Source: a virus. Taken from it: a stretch of DNA of 64,000 nucleotides. Made by a program: the position numbers and the translations under genes. This document shows, one piece after another, positions 7,510 to 15,189 of the stretch. Under the pieces are notes generated by a model, which was not told the DNA's origin, did not search any database, and was given only the letters and a program-made list of their open reading frames with translations. The DNA is taken from the IMG/VR virus record IMGVR_UViG_3300042731_009849, positions 1 through 64,000 of that record. One strand, 5' to 3'. Position 1 is the stretch's first letter, and each line of letters opens with the position of its first letter.

Positions 7510-7768
7510 ATACAAGAGGAAGAAGTTGAAGGATTTTATGCAGCTTGTTTTTGGTAAAGAAGCCGCAAGTACATCATCTGAAAATGAGATGCTTGATAGA
7601 ATTGCTGTATCCGTAGTATGTGAAGCTCCTGATGGAAATTGTCCAGCTTTGAGATCTTGTTCTGCTCATAACGGGTTTGATTTACCAGAGGGTTATTTGA
7701 ATCAGATGATGTTCTGCAGAGTTCAGTTGAGAAAATGGTACGGTCTTTCAGATACTGAGGCAGATTGA
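7499..7768 (+). CDS. Unknown Cys-containing protein, first of a duplicated pair (89 aa)
   Basis: The frame is open from 7454, but the ATG at 7499 follows a GGAGATTTTGGAG ribosome region that is also conserved before the second copy, so it is the start. The protein has a Lys-rich N-terminus, a short variable Ser/Thr linker, then a conserved core with three Cys (two around a Pro-Ala-Leu-Arg-Ser stretch) and a C-terminal Arg-Lys-Trp-Tyr-Gly-Leu motif. The following gene is a paralogue. The family is not recognised. Confidence 0.65.
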   Translation: MTTKYKRKKLKDFMQLVFGKEAASTSSENEMLDRIAVSVVCEAPDGNCPALRSCSAHNGFDLPEGYLNQMMFCRVQLRKWYGLSDTEAD

Positions 7769-7782
7769 AGGAGACTTTGGAG

Positions 7783-8070
7783 ATGACGACTAGATACAAG
7801 AAAAAGAAGCTGAAGGATTTCATGCAGCTTGTTTTCGGTAAAAAAGCAAGGACATCTTCAGCAACCGACATGATTGATAGAATTTCCGTTACAGTTGTTT
7901 GTGAGGCACCAGATGGAAACTGTCCCGCTTTGAGATCTTGTTCTACTCATAATTGGGCAGATCTTCCGAAGGTTTACTGGAATCAGGTAATGTTTTGCCG
8001 AGCTCAGGTAATGTTTTGCAGATCTCAATTGAGAAAATGGTACGGTCTCTCAGAGACTGAGAAAGATTGA
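7783..8070 (+). CDS. Paralogue of the preceding gene with an extra 7-residue duplication (95 aa)
   Basis: Aligned with 7499-7768, this copy keeps the Lys-rich start, the Cys core and the C-terminal Trp-Tyr-Gly-Leu motif, with most differences conservative. It has gained an extra copy of a 21-base unit (7984-8004 and 8005-8025), which repeats Val-Met-Phe-Cys-Arg. The start at 7783 is set by the conserved ribosome region. Retention of two open copies suggests both are made; their job is unknown. Confidence 0.65.
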   Translation: MTTRYKKKKLKDFMQLVFGKKARTSSATDMIDRISVTVVCEAPDGNCPALRSCSTHNWADLPKVYWNQVMFCRAQVMFCRSQLRKWYGLSETEKD

Positions 8071-8083
8071 AGGAGAGTTAATT

Positions 8084-8251
8084 ATGACATCTATGCATTT
8101 ATTTTTTGTACCTGATTCCTGTGGAGGTTTCCGCAGGCTGTATGAAAACACAGGATTTGAAGAAGGATTGGACGATCTGCCTACTGTAGAAGTTGTCGAG
8201 ACCTCCGGAGAGTTATCCTGGGAACTTAAAGAGCCTTTGCAGGAGGATTGA
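8084..8251 (+). CDS. Small unknown protein (55 aa)
   Basis: A short open frame with an AAGGAGAG ribosome site 6 bases before the ATG, 13 bp after the previous gene. The protein begins with a hydrophobic beta-like strand and ends acidic. The stop is separated by one base from the next ATG. Size and packing match its neighbours, so it is accepted as real; function unknown. Confidence 0.6.
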   Translation: MTSMHLFFVPDSCGGFRRLYENTGFEEGLDDLPTVEVVETSGELSWELKEPLQED

Positions 8252-8252
8252 T

Positions 8253-8429
8253 ATGGCAAAGAAGCGTAAAGCTGTAGCAGTAATTACGGAGATTGACAGC
8301 AGCATTGTCAAAGAGGAGTCCGACCGTCCCAAGTGTTATGGTGGGAAGAAGCCTTATTGCATGAAAGAGTTGTGTGAGGAATACTATGATACATGTACTC
8401 CTTCAGAAAATGATAACCCGTTAAGCTAA
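8253..8429 (+). CDS. Small Cys-rich unknown protein (58 aa)
   Basis: The frame is open from 8193, but AGGAGG at 8241-8246 fits the ATG at 8253. Residues 1-8 are basic, and the C-terminal half has four Cys spaced over about 20 residues, suggesting a metal site or small disulfide-free knot. No family is recognised. A perfect hairpin follows the gene at 8435-8453. Confidence 0.6.
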   Translation: MAKKRKAVAVITEIDSSIVKEESDRPKCYGGKKPYCMKELCEEYYDTCTPSENDNPLS

Positions 8430-8434
8430 TCGAA

Positions 8435-8453
8435 AAAGTCTGTGGTAGACTTT
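8435..8453 (+). promoter_or_regulatory. Perfect 7-bp hairpin just before a ribosome site
   Basis: AAAGTCT and AGACTTT pair with a 5-base loop, and the AGGAGG of the next gene begins three bases later. There is no T-run after it, so it is more likely an RNA-stability or translation element than a terminator. Confidence 0.45.
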
Positions 8454-8466
8454 ACAGGAGGAAATT

Positions 8467-8652
8467 ATGAGTATTCAGTCAGAATTGGTTAAAGAAATTG
8501 AAAGATCTGCGGGAATGTCTATTGAGGATGTTCGTAACATGCATTTGTGCGACATGCTTGATTATTCTGAGCAGCGGAAGAAAGCTGATCAGGAAGTTGA
8601 CAGATCTTTGGAATCTCTATTTGAAGGTAAGGTAAAGGACGCTTCTTTATGA
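8467..8652 (+). CDS. Small helical unknown protein (61 aa)
   Basis: Charged amphipathic helices, no membrane segment. A strong AGGAGG site lies 7 bases before the ATG and a perfect hairpin lies just before that. The stop overlaps the next ATG by four bases (ATGA), indicating coupling. Function unknown. Confidence 0.65.
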   Translation: MSIQSELVKEIERSAGMSIEDVRNMHLCDMLDYSEQRKKADQEVDRSLESLFEGKVKDASL

Positions 8653-8912
8653 TTACGATGGAAGATGCTATAGAGCGGGCCAGACTTGCGGCAGATGATG
8701 ACAATCTGCTGAGTCAGGAAATGTACAACAGGTTGTGCTCACAACTGAATGATGCTGAGAAGTATGCATTTACGATTGGTTTAGTCGATTTAGGTATACA
8801 GACAAAGCTCGGTACAAAAGAATCCAGAAAAATAGTTGCAAAAGTTCTTGGGAAGGGTTATACTGAAGAAGTAACCAATCAGGATCCTTTCAGTACTGAT
8901 AAATTTCTTTAG
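8649..8912 (+). CDS. Small helical unknown protein (87 aa)
   Basis: A mostly helical protein with an Asp-rich patch near residue 17 and a basic Lys segment near 60-70. It starts within the last codon of the previous gene (ATGA overlap). It is followed after 9 bp by the KTSC-domain gene. No family recognised. Confidence 0.65.
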   Translation: MITMEDAIERARLAADDDNLLSQEMYNRLCSQLNDAEKYAFTIGLVDLGIQTKLGTKESRKIVAKVLGKGYTEEVTNQDPFSTDKFL

Positions 8913-8921
8913 AAGGATACC

Positions 8922-9161
8922 ATGGCTTTTGAAAATACACAGATGTTCGATGTAGACTCCAGCAATGTTCGTCGTATGGGTTATGATGAGGATGCTGCAG
9001 TATTGTACGTTACTTTCTACAATAAGAAGACTGGTGCAGAAGATACGTACTGGTATGCAGGAGTTTCTCCGGAGACCTGGGCAGCTTTCTGGGAGGCTCC
9101 TTCAAAAGGGCAGTTTATTTGGCAGAATATCCGTGGAGTTTATGAATACGGAAGACTCTAA
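8922..9161 (+). CDS. KTSC-domain protein (79 aa)
   Basis: The protein matches the KTSC pattern: Val-Asp-Ser-Ser-Asn-Val near residues 11-16, a Gly-Tyr-Asp turn, beta strands that display a tyrosine-rich segment, then Ala-Pro-Ser-Lys-Gly near 59-63 and an aromatic C-terminus. KTSC domains are found alone in many bacteria and phages and fused to lysyl-tRNA synthetase; their biochemical role is not settled. An AGAAGGA site precedes the ATG. It is the last gene of the small-gene cluster. Confidence 0.75.
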   Translation: MAFENTQMFDVDSSNVRRMGYDEDAAVLYVTFYNKKTGAEDTYWYAGVSPETWAAFWEAPSKGQFIWQNIRGVYEYGRL

Positions 9162-9183
9162 TCCTATCCCTCCTGCCTTTAGA

Positions 9184-9208
9184 ATCCCGAAATAGCATGT
9201 AGTATAAT
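9184..9208 (+). promoter_or_regulatory. Putative late-type promoter (ATCCCGA-N12-TATAAT)
   Basis: ATCCCGA at 9184-9190 and TATAAT at 9203-9208 share sequence and spacing with sites at 24086 and 29423. It precedes the giant adhesin gene by about 45 bases. Confidence 0.5.
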
Positions 9209-9251
9209 AATCTTTGGTGATTTTTAACTTGATTAACCAAAGGTTATTATA
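9203..9251 (+). promoter_or_regulatory. 16-bp inverted repeat covering the -10 box and the ribosome site
   Basis: TATAATAATCTTTGGT (9203-9218) and its near-exact reverse complement (9236-9251) match at 15 of 16 positions, the exception being a possible G-U pair. The left arm contains the -10 box; the right arm contains the AAAGG ribosome site and ends two bases before the ATG at 9254. This could act as an operator in DNA or as a translation-blocking hairpin in RNA. Confidence 0.65.
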
Positions 9252-9253
9252 AT

Positions 9254-12200
9254 ATGACAACAGTTTGGCCCTCCTCAAATTATCCTATTGCATTAGACAC
9301 TTTTGCTCCTGCTCTCATCGATAGTGTTGATTTTGTTCTGGCGTCTCATCAGAACGTTCCTGCAGGCGCTCTGGTGGCGGTAGAAACAAAGCTGGGTAAA
9401 GATGGCGACCCTGTAACAGGGTTGGGTGGTGTGTCTTTTGAGCCCTCTGGGAAGTCCTCCAACCCAGGCGGTGTAGGTATTCCTACGATCTGGGCAGACA
9501 ACACAGGAGGCCCTGGGTTCATTCTGCGTTATACGGATGATACAGGATCCACTTACACCCTGGCAAGTTCTGCTACAAGTACTGTTCAGTACGTTTATGA
9601 CGGGTCTATTGCAGTTGCTGCCAATCCGGTACTAAACCTGAAACAAGGTGCCTACAACGTCAGTGACACACGTGTACCTCTTCAGCAGGAGAGGGTGGAG
9701 TTTCAGGATCTTTCTCTGTACTCTTCCCTCACTTTTGGAGGAGCGGCTCACAATACTGCTATTTTTGGACAGTATATTTACAGGTTATCTTCCAATACTC
9801 TTTCGAAAATAAGAGTCTCTGATCAGGTTGTGGAAGTGTCTGCTTCGGTTACTCCTGCAGAAGGTGGTATTGCTGTAGCTGCGGGGAAGATCTTTGTAGC
9901 TTGCAATACGACCACTACAATTTATGTATACGATGTTGTTACCCTGGCTTTGTCAACATCCTTTGCATATTCAGGCATCACTACTACTTCAAATGAATCA
10001 TATGTGACTGCAAATGACACTCATGTGTTTGTAGAGATCGGTACTTCCGGTAACTACGGATTTGAGGTATACACTCATGCAGGTGCTCTTGCAGGTACGG
10101 TGGTAAGGTCTGGCGGGAACTCTTCCAACGGATGCCTTGCTGTAGATAACACTTATGTATATCTGTGCAACAGTACTTTGGATGTGATGGAGCGTTTTGC
10201 AATAAGTGGGTATGCTTATGTGGATGTTCTGTCCTTCAATGGTGCTTCAGGTGTCGTTGCGTTGGGTGATGGAACGTTCCTTCTGGCAAGCTTTGCTGAT
10301 TCAGTAGTTTCCTGGTACAATGCTTCTTTGGTAAACATAGACTCTTACGTAGTTTCTGGAGTTACCTGCCTGAGCTACACAGGTACTCATGTCTGTGTCA
10401 CTGACGGAACTTCCACTGCAAAGCTTTACTACGCTCCTGGACTTAAGAAATCTCTGATAGGAGTAGACACAGCAATAAGCGGAAGAACCATCTCTTTTCA
10501 GGATGGATCAATGTCCAAACCTGTCTATGCCTCTGACATCCTGAAGAATTATGAGGACCTGGCAACCATTAAAGGATCCTACGTTACATCCTTTAATACT
10601 CGTACGGGTGCTGTGGTGCCTGCTGACGGTGATTACACTGCTGATCAGGTACATCTGGCAGATATTGATGGAGCCACTGTAGACAGTATTCAGGACATGA
10701 TAAATTATCATCAGGGTAGAGGTCTTATCTCAGGCGGTTTAGTAACTGTAAGCGCTACTACAGGTGCAGTTGATGTGTCTTCCGGTGTAGTTCTTTGTAA
10801 GGATTCAGCTGCTGTTGGATCTGATACAGGTTTTGTGCAGTTCTCTGCAACTCCTGATTTAGTTCTTACTGACAACAGTATCAACTATATTTATGTGGAT
10901 TATAACTCAGGTACTCCTGCAGTTCTTGCAGGGACAAGCTCTGCAGTACTGTTTAGCAGGGATAAAGTAGCTCTTGATCTTGCATACCGTCAAGGTAGTG
11001 ATGTCCTTCTGGTTAATTATGACAATGGGTTCCTTGACTTCAACATGGCTCTTACCCAGAGATTTGTTGAGGTGGCAATTGGTAGAGGATCTGCAATTGC
11101 TGAGTGGGCATACGGGGCAATGCTCTCTGAAATCGGGACTCTTAATTTAAAATTGACCGCTGGTGTTTTTTATGGAGGAGTAGGAAGGAAGACTTCTTCA
11201 GCTTTTGATACCAGTGTTGCAGATACTTTTGATTATATCTACCGTGATGGTATTGGTGGTCATACTGTAGTATCATCCCAGACAGCTATTGATAATCTTC
11301 AATACGATGATGGATCAGGATCTTTACAGACTCTGGCAAACAATAAATACGGAGTACACTGGGTATATCTTGATTTCAGCGGTTCCAATTTATATGTAGT
11401 TTACGGGTTAAATTCTTATACGCTTGAAGAAGCGCAAAATGCATTACCTCCTTCAGATATACCTGACAACCTTGTGGATTTTTCTATTCGAGTTGGGAAA
11501 GTTATTGTTGCAAAATCCGGAACGTCATTAATTGTTCAATCAGCTTTTGGTGCACCTGTTTCGTCTTCAGGAATCCCTGTACACAATGGTCTTTCAGGTC
11601 TTCAAGGTGGTAGCTCTACAACTGATGAATTTTATCATGTAGATGCAGCTGGTGAAATTGCAGCCGCCAGAATGTCTCGGTATGTTACTGCAACAGGGGA
11701 GCCTATAGGTTTTCAATACACTTCTGATCCGGATAATCAGCAGGCTGCAGTAGACACTACTGCACGGACAGTAACGTTGTCTGGAGTTGATATATCAGCT
11801 CTTTACAATGGTGATGACATCGGAGTAGCCAATGGTTGGGTTTCCAGTTCTTATACTGCTGCTCCTACAACTACCCAGTACTTGTATTATGACGGCAGTT
11901 TTACCTGGAGTTCTTTGCCGTGGTCTTTTAATACTGTTCAGATCTGTGCAGTAGTTTATAACAGTGCTGGTACATTCCTTTTTGGATTGGAAGAGATGCA
12001 CGGTTGTGGGATGAGCACTGCATCTCATGAGGAAATGCATAATCTGCATGGTACTTACAGATACTCAGGTGGTGATGTTTCAGGTATTGTATTAAGCAGT
12101 ACGACAGCTTCTGAAAGGCGTCCTATTGTTTCTGAGTGTGTTGTTGCAGATGAGGATAGGAAATCCAGGCTGCTTGTTCACAATACTCAAAACAATTACT

Positions 12201-14173
12201 CTCAAGTGTATTTGACAGGTGCAGGTGCTCTAACTAACCTGGTTACAGGTTCTACTGACATAGTTCCTTTAAATGCAGGTGCTCCAAGATATAATCAGTA
12301 TACTGGAGGTGCGTGGCAGCTTACAGATATTCCTACTGCAAAGTATGGTGTTGTTTTCCTTTATGCTCTTCCTGTTACCAAAGATGCTGCTTCACAATTG
12401 GCAAGATTCATTTACATTCCTGGTCAGGACTACTTCGATTCTTTGAGTTTGGCTCAACAATATTATCCTCAGGAGTTGAATCTTGGAGAGTTTTCTTCAC
12501 TCGTTGCTGAGTTTGTGCCTATACAGAGATTTATTATTAACAGGACTGGAGGGGATTGGACAGTAGAAGAATCATTAAGGCTTGAAGGATCTCGTACAAT
12601 AACTGTAGGATCTGTTGCAGGAAGTTTTTTAAGCACTGTATCAACTGATTCAACTTTGACAGGTACAGGTACCTCCACAGATCCTCTGGCAGTTGGTCCT
12701 CATGCACCTAATCACGAGTATTTAGGCGGGGATGAAGTTAATCCTGGAAACATGCAGGGATCGATCACGTCTACGGCGCAGAAATTTAAAATTTCGAACG
12801 GTGTGACCACTGGAAGTACTGACTATGCGGGGGTCGAGTTTAGGGGTCTGACTGCTGAATCGGAGTTTAATATTGATACTCCTGCTAATTATCAGTCAAT
12901 AATGATTGGTGAAAAACATGTGATAGTCACAAGTACTATAGCGTCTGAAAACAGGGTATATAATAGGATTACTGGAGAAAAAATATTAGATGCAACAGAA
13001 CTGCTTCCCTACACTAGGGGGTTTATAGCTCCTGATGACAAATTATATTATTTTACAGGTGTCAACGTACGTATTTACAATCCTCTGTTGAACATAACAA
13101 CAACCAAATATCAAGCCGCTTTGGTTGCAGGCTATGGTGGAATTGTAGAGAAGGATGGTATATTACATATTGTCGACGGGGCAAAAACTTATTTTCAATA
13201 CAATATGGATACTAATGTACTATCAAATATCGCTGGACCAATAGGGATCAGTAATCGGGCGTATGCACTGTGTTTTGTGGGTGAGAAATTATTTGTGTTG
13301 GATGGAGATAACACTTCTACTGCAGATGTCTATGTCAGAAATATTAATACATCTACAGGAGCGATTGACGATAGCTCAAATGCATACAGCGTTGTAGTGT
13401 CATCACTAACTTCCTCATCTGTCTCACCGTTTTTTAATACACTATGTGTTGCACTTGGCGATTACTCTTCTAAAAAAATATTATATTTAGACCCAGATGA
13501 TCTGACAAATGAACTGTATAATAACACTTTTTCATTCCAGGGAAATTATACTGATATTTACGAAGGAAAATTATATTCCCTGGATAATGCGAGTGATAAA
13601 ATAGTCGTCTACCAATTACCATCACTCACATTAAACGCACCTAACCATATCGATGGATCGAACATCAACTCGTCTGATTTTATTTATGATGGAGGGCATT
13701 ATTCTTATTTAGATTGGTGTAGAGCATCAAAACAGCTCATATCCGACAGGTACAATGATTACATCGATCTCAAAAGATCTGACCAGTTTACAGTCCCCAG
13801 TGGAACTGCATCAGGTACATATGATATAAAAATACCTAATGTTCTTCAGGACGTTTCTGGGGCGGAAGAAGTTGCATCTTTAATAACTGATGTTGTTTTA
13901 CAAGTCAGAAATACGACGTCTGTACTGGTTGCAATCTCGCAGCACATTGATGCTGCAGATTATCCAAATATGAAAACAGCTAATACTGAAAATACATTAC
14001 AGCCTACTTCAATAGATTGGTTGGATTCAATTGAACAAATAACAACAGGGACTCCAGGTACTTTAACGATCAGGGTTACATGGGATACCACAAGCCGTGC
14101 AAGTGATGTTATTGTACATTACCATGTGCGTTCTAGGGGCCCAGTACTATTAAAAGAGCCTACACCTATATAG
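9254..14173 (+). CDS. Giant adhesin or fibre-like virion protein (1639 aa)
   Basis: A very large beta-rich protein. Residues about 150-390 read as repeated propeller-like blades with Gly, Val and aromatic strands. A short motif typical of tail-fibre proteins, FNTRTGAV followed by Gly-Asp-Tyr-Thr, occurs near residue 446. A second propeller-like segment spans about 1210-1490. The C-terminus is a compact beta domain. It sits between terminase and portal genes instead of with the baseplate and has its own promoter and hairpin. From about residue 1160 on, codon choice shifts to a more AT-rich, TCG/ATA-using style, suggesting a recombined C-terminus. A head fibre or a displaced tail fibre are both possible. 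Confidence 0.7.
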   Translation: MTTVWPSSNYPIALDTFAPALIDSVDFVLASHQNVPAGALVAVETKLGKDGDPVTGLGGVSFEPSGKSSNPGGVGIPTIWADNTGGPGFILRYTDDTGSTYTLASSATSTVQYVYDGSIAVAANPVLNLKQGAYNVSDTRVPLQQERVEFQDLSLYSSLTFGGAAHNTAIFGQYIYRLSSNTLSKIRVSDQVVEVSASVTPAEGGIAVAAGKIFVACNTTTTIYVYDVVTLALSTSFAYSGITTTSNESYVTANDTHVFVEIGTSGNYGFEVYTHAGALAGTVVRSGGNSSNGCLAVDNTYVYLCNSTLDVMERFAISGYAYVDVLSFNGASGVVALGDGTFLLASFADSVVSWYNASLVNIDSYVVSGVTCLSYTGTHVCVTDGTSTAKLYYAPGLKKSLIGVDTAISGRTISFQDGSMSKPVYASDILKNYEDLATIKGSYVTSFNTRTGAVVPADGDYTADQVHLADIDGATVDSIQDMINYHQGRGLISGGLVTVSATTGAVDVSSGVVLCKDSAAVGSDTGFVQFSATPDLVLTDNSINYIYVDYNSGTPAVLAGTSSAVLFSRDKVALDLAYRQGSDVLLVNYDNGFLDFNMALTQRFVEVAIGRGSAIAEWAYGAMLSEIGTLNLKLTAGVFYGGVGRKTSSAFDTSVADTFDYIYRDGIGGHTVVSSQTAIDNLQYDDGSGSLQTLANNKYGVHWVYLDFSGSNLYVVYGLNSYTLEEAQNALPPSDIPDNLVDFSIRVGKVIVAKSGTSLIVQSAFGAPVSSSGIPVHNGLSGLQGGSSTTDEFYHVDAAGEIAAARMSRYVTATGEPIGFQYTSDPDNQQAAVDTTARTVTLSGVDISALYNGDDIGVANGWVSSSYTAAPTTTQYLYYDGSFTWSSLPWSFNTVQICAVVYNSAGTFLFGLEEMHGCGMSTASHEEMHNLHGTYRYSGGDVSGIVLSSTTASERRPIVSECVVADEDRKSRLLVHNTQNNYSQVYLTGAGALTNLVTGSTDIVPLNAGAPRYNQYTGGAWQLTDIPTAKYGVVFLYALPVTKDAASQLARFIYIPGQDYFDSLSLAQQYYPQELNLGEFSSLVAEFVPIQRFIINRTGGDWTVEESLRLEGSRTITVGSVAGSFLSTVSTDSTLTGTGTSTDPLAVGPHAPNHEYLGGDEVNPGNMQGSITSTAQKFKISNGVTTGSTDYAGVEFRGLTAESEFNIDTPANYQSIMIGEKHVIVTSTIASENRVYNRITGEKILDATELLPYTRGFIAPDDKLYYFTGVNVRIYNPLLNITTTKYQAALVAGYGGIVEKDGILHIVDGAKTYFQYNMDTNVLSNIAGPIGISNRAYALCFVGEKLFVLDGDNTSTADVYVRNINTSTGAIDDSSNAYSVVVSSLTSSSVSPFFNTLCVALGDYSSKKILYLDPDDLTNELYNNTFSFQGNYTDIYEGKLYSLDNASDKIVVYQLPSLTLNAPNHIDGSNINSSDFIYDGGHYSYLDWCRASKQLISDRYNDYIDLKRSDQFTVPSGTASGTYDIKIPNVLQDVSGAEEVASLITDVVLQVRNTTSVLVAISQHIDAADYPNMKTANTENTLQPTSIDWLDSIEQITTGTPGTLTIRVTWDTTSRASDVIVHYHVRSRGPVLLKEPTPI

Positions 14174-14183
14174 CGAGGTAAGT

Positions 14184-14600
14184 ATGTCATATGAAAAATT
14201 AATAATTGATACAGATGATAAGTCGAATTATGAATCACTTGTTGATGGATCACCTATAGCATCAACTGTACATGGTCATCGAGCTACGTCGAGATTTACT
14301 CTTGTATCTGATGATATCGAACCATCAGATGAAAACAATTTTATAGAAGTTAGTGGAGATAGAACATCAGATGTTACTTTAAGTAAAACAAATATCGAAG
14401 GACTTTCGCGTGCTCAATTTAAAGTAATCGTGTACTATAATGCATCATATGTTGCATACGTGTCTTATAATGGTACGCAATTTTGGATATTGAATGGTAC
14501 TACTGATAGCCCTGTTACATATGTTTTTTCTGTTGGTCCTGGACCAGGTTATTATCTTATACCTGAAAGAGATGATCTTACACTAACATCTCCTGTATAA
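14184..14600 (+). CDS. Small beta-rich protein next to the adhesin (138 aa)
   Basis: A beta-rich protein without Cys pairs or membrane segment, ending in a Gly-Pro rich loop. A GCGAGGTAAGT site precedes the ATG. It follows the giant gene by 10 bp and shares its AT-rich C-terminal codon style, so both probably arrived as one module. It may be a fibre accessory, chaperone or tip protein; no family is recognised. Confidence 0.65.
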   Translation: MSYEKLIIDTDDKSNYESLVDGSPIASTVHGHRATSRFTLVSDDIEPSDENNFIEVSGDRTSDVTLSKTNIEGLSRAQFKVIVYYNASYVAYVSYNGTQFWILNGTTDSPVTYVFSVGPGPGYYLIPERDDLTLTSPV

Positions 14601-14664
14601 TTATCTGCGCTATAAGTTATTCATCTTTTTTTAATAAAGTAAGTAGCGTTGAGAGGTGCTTTCA

Positions 14665-15189
14665 ATGAAAATAAAAAACAGCGATATTATAGCTTTAGTA
14701 AAATTATTTTTTACAGATATGCTGACACAGTCTGTACAGTATACGTATGAAGCAAATACTGTCATGTCTAAAAATCTCTTCAATTTGAGAGAAGCTTATC
14801 AGGAAATACTTTCTGTGGAAAAAGAGTTGTTGGAGCTTCAAAGTTCTGAAGAGCATCAGAAATCCATGTCATCTTTGATAGATCTTGTTAAAGACGATCA
14901 CCTTGAAAAGGATGTTGAAGGAAATCTGGTTAAAGATCCTACAGGTTTGGGTAAGATTATACCAGGGCATGAGGGTGAAGTTTTAAAAATAAAGAATGAT
15001 TTCTCTGAAAATTCTGAATATGCAGATTTTATAAAATATCTCAAGTCTGTAGAAGAGCATTACAGAAATACTATTTCAGGATATTCAGATTATGACTTTG
15101 AGAAAATATCTATTAAGGACATTAATTACGATAATCTTAAGCTGTCTAATTATCAATGGCAGGTTCTTTCTGTTTTGGTGGATATGTAA
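14665..15189 (+). CDS. Helical protein upstream of the portal (174 aa)
   Basis: The frame allows a GTG at 14656, but the ATG at 14665 has GAGAGGTG at a good distance. The protein is largely helical with a hydrophobic start and charged middle, and no recognised motif. Its stop overlaps the portal ATG by one base, so the two are coupled. A role as portal-assembly or packaging accessory is inferred from this coupling only. Confidence 0.6.
   Translation: MKIKNSDIIALVKLFFTDMLTQSVQYTYEANTVMSKNLFNLREAYQEILSVEKELLELQSSEEHQKSMSSLIDLVKDDHLEKDVEGNLVKDPTGLGKIIPGHEGEVLKIKNDFSENSEYADFIKYLKSVEEHYRNTISGYSDYDFEKISIKDINYDNLKLSNYQWQVLSVLVDM

Larger units (their letters stand above)
7484..8070 (+). repeat. Tandem gene duplication
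   Basis: The segment from about 7484 (ribosome site plus gene) is repeated from about 7768. The first 80 bases of each copy differ at only about ten positions, mainly third codon positions, indicating a fairly recent event followed by selection on protein. Confidence 0.75.
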
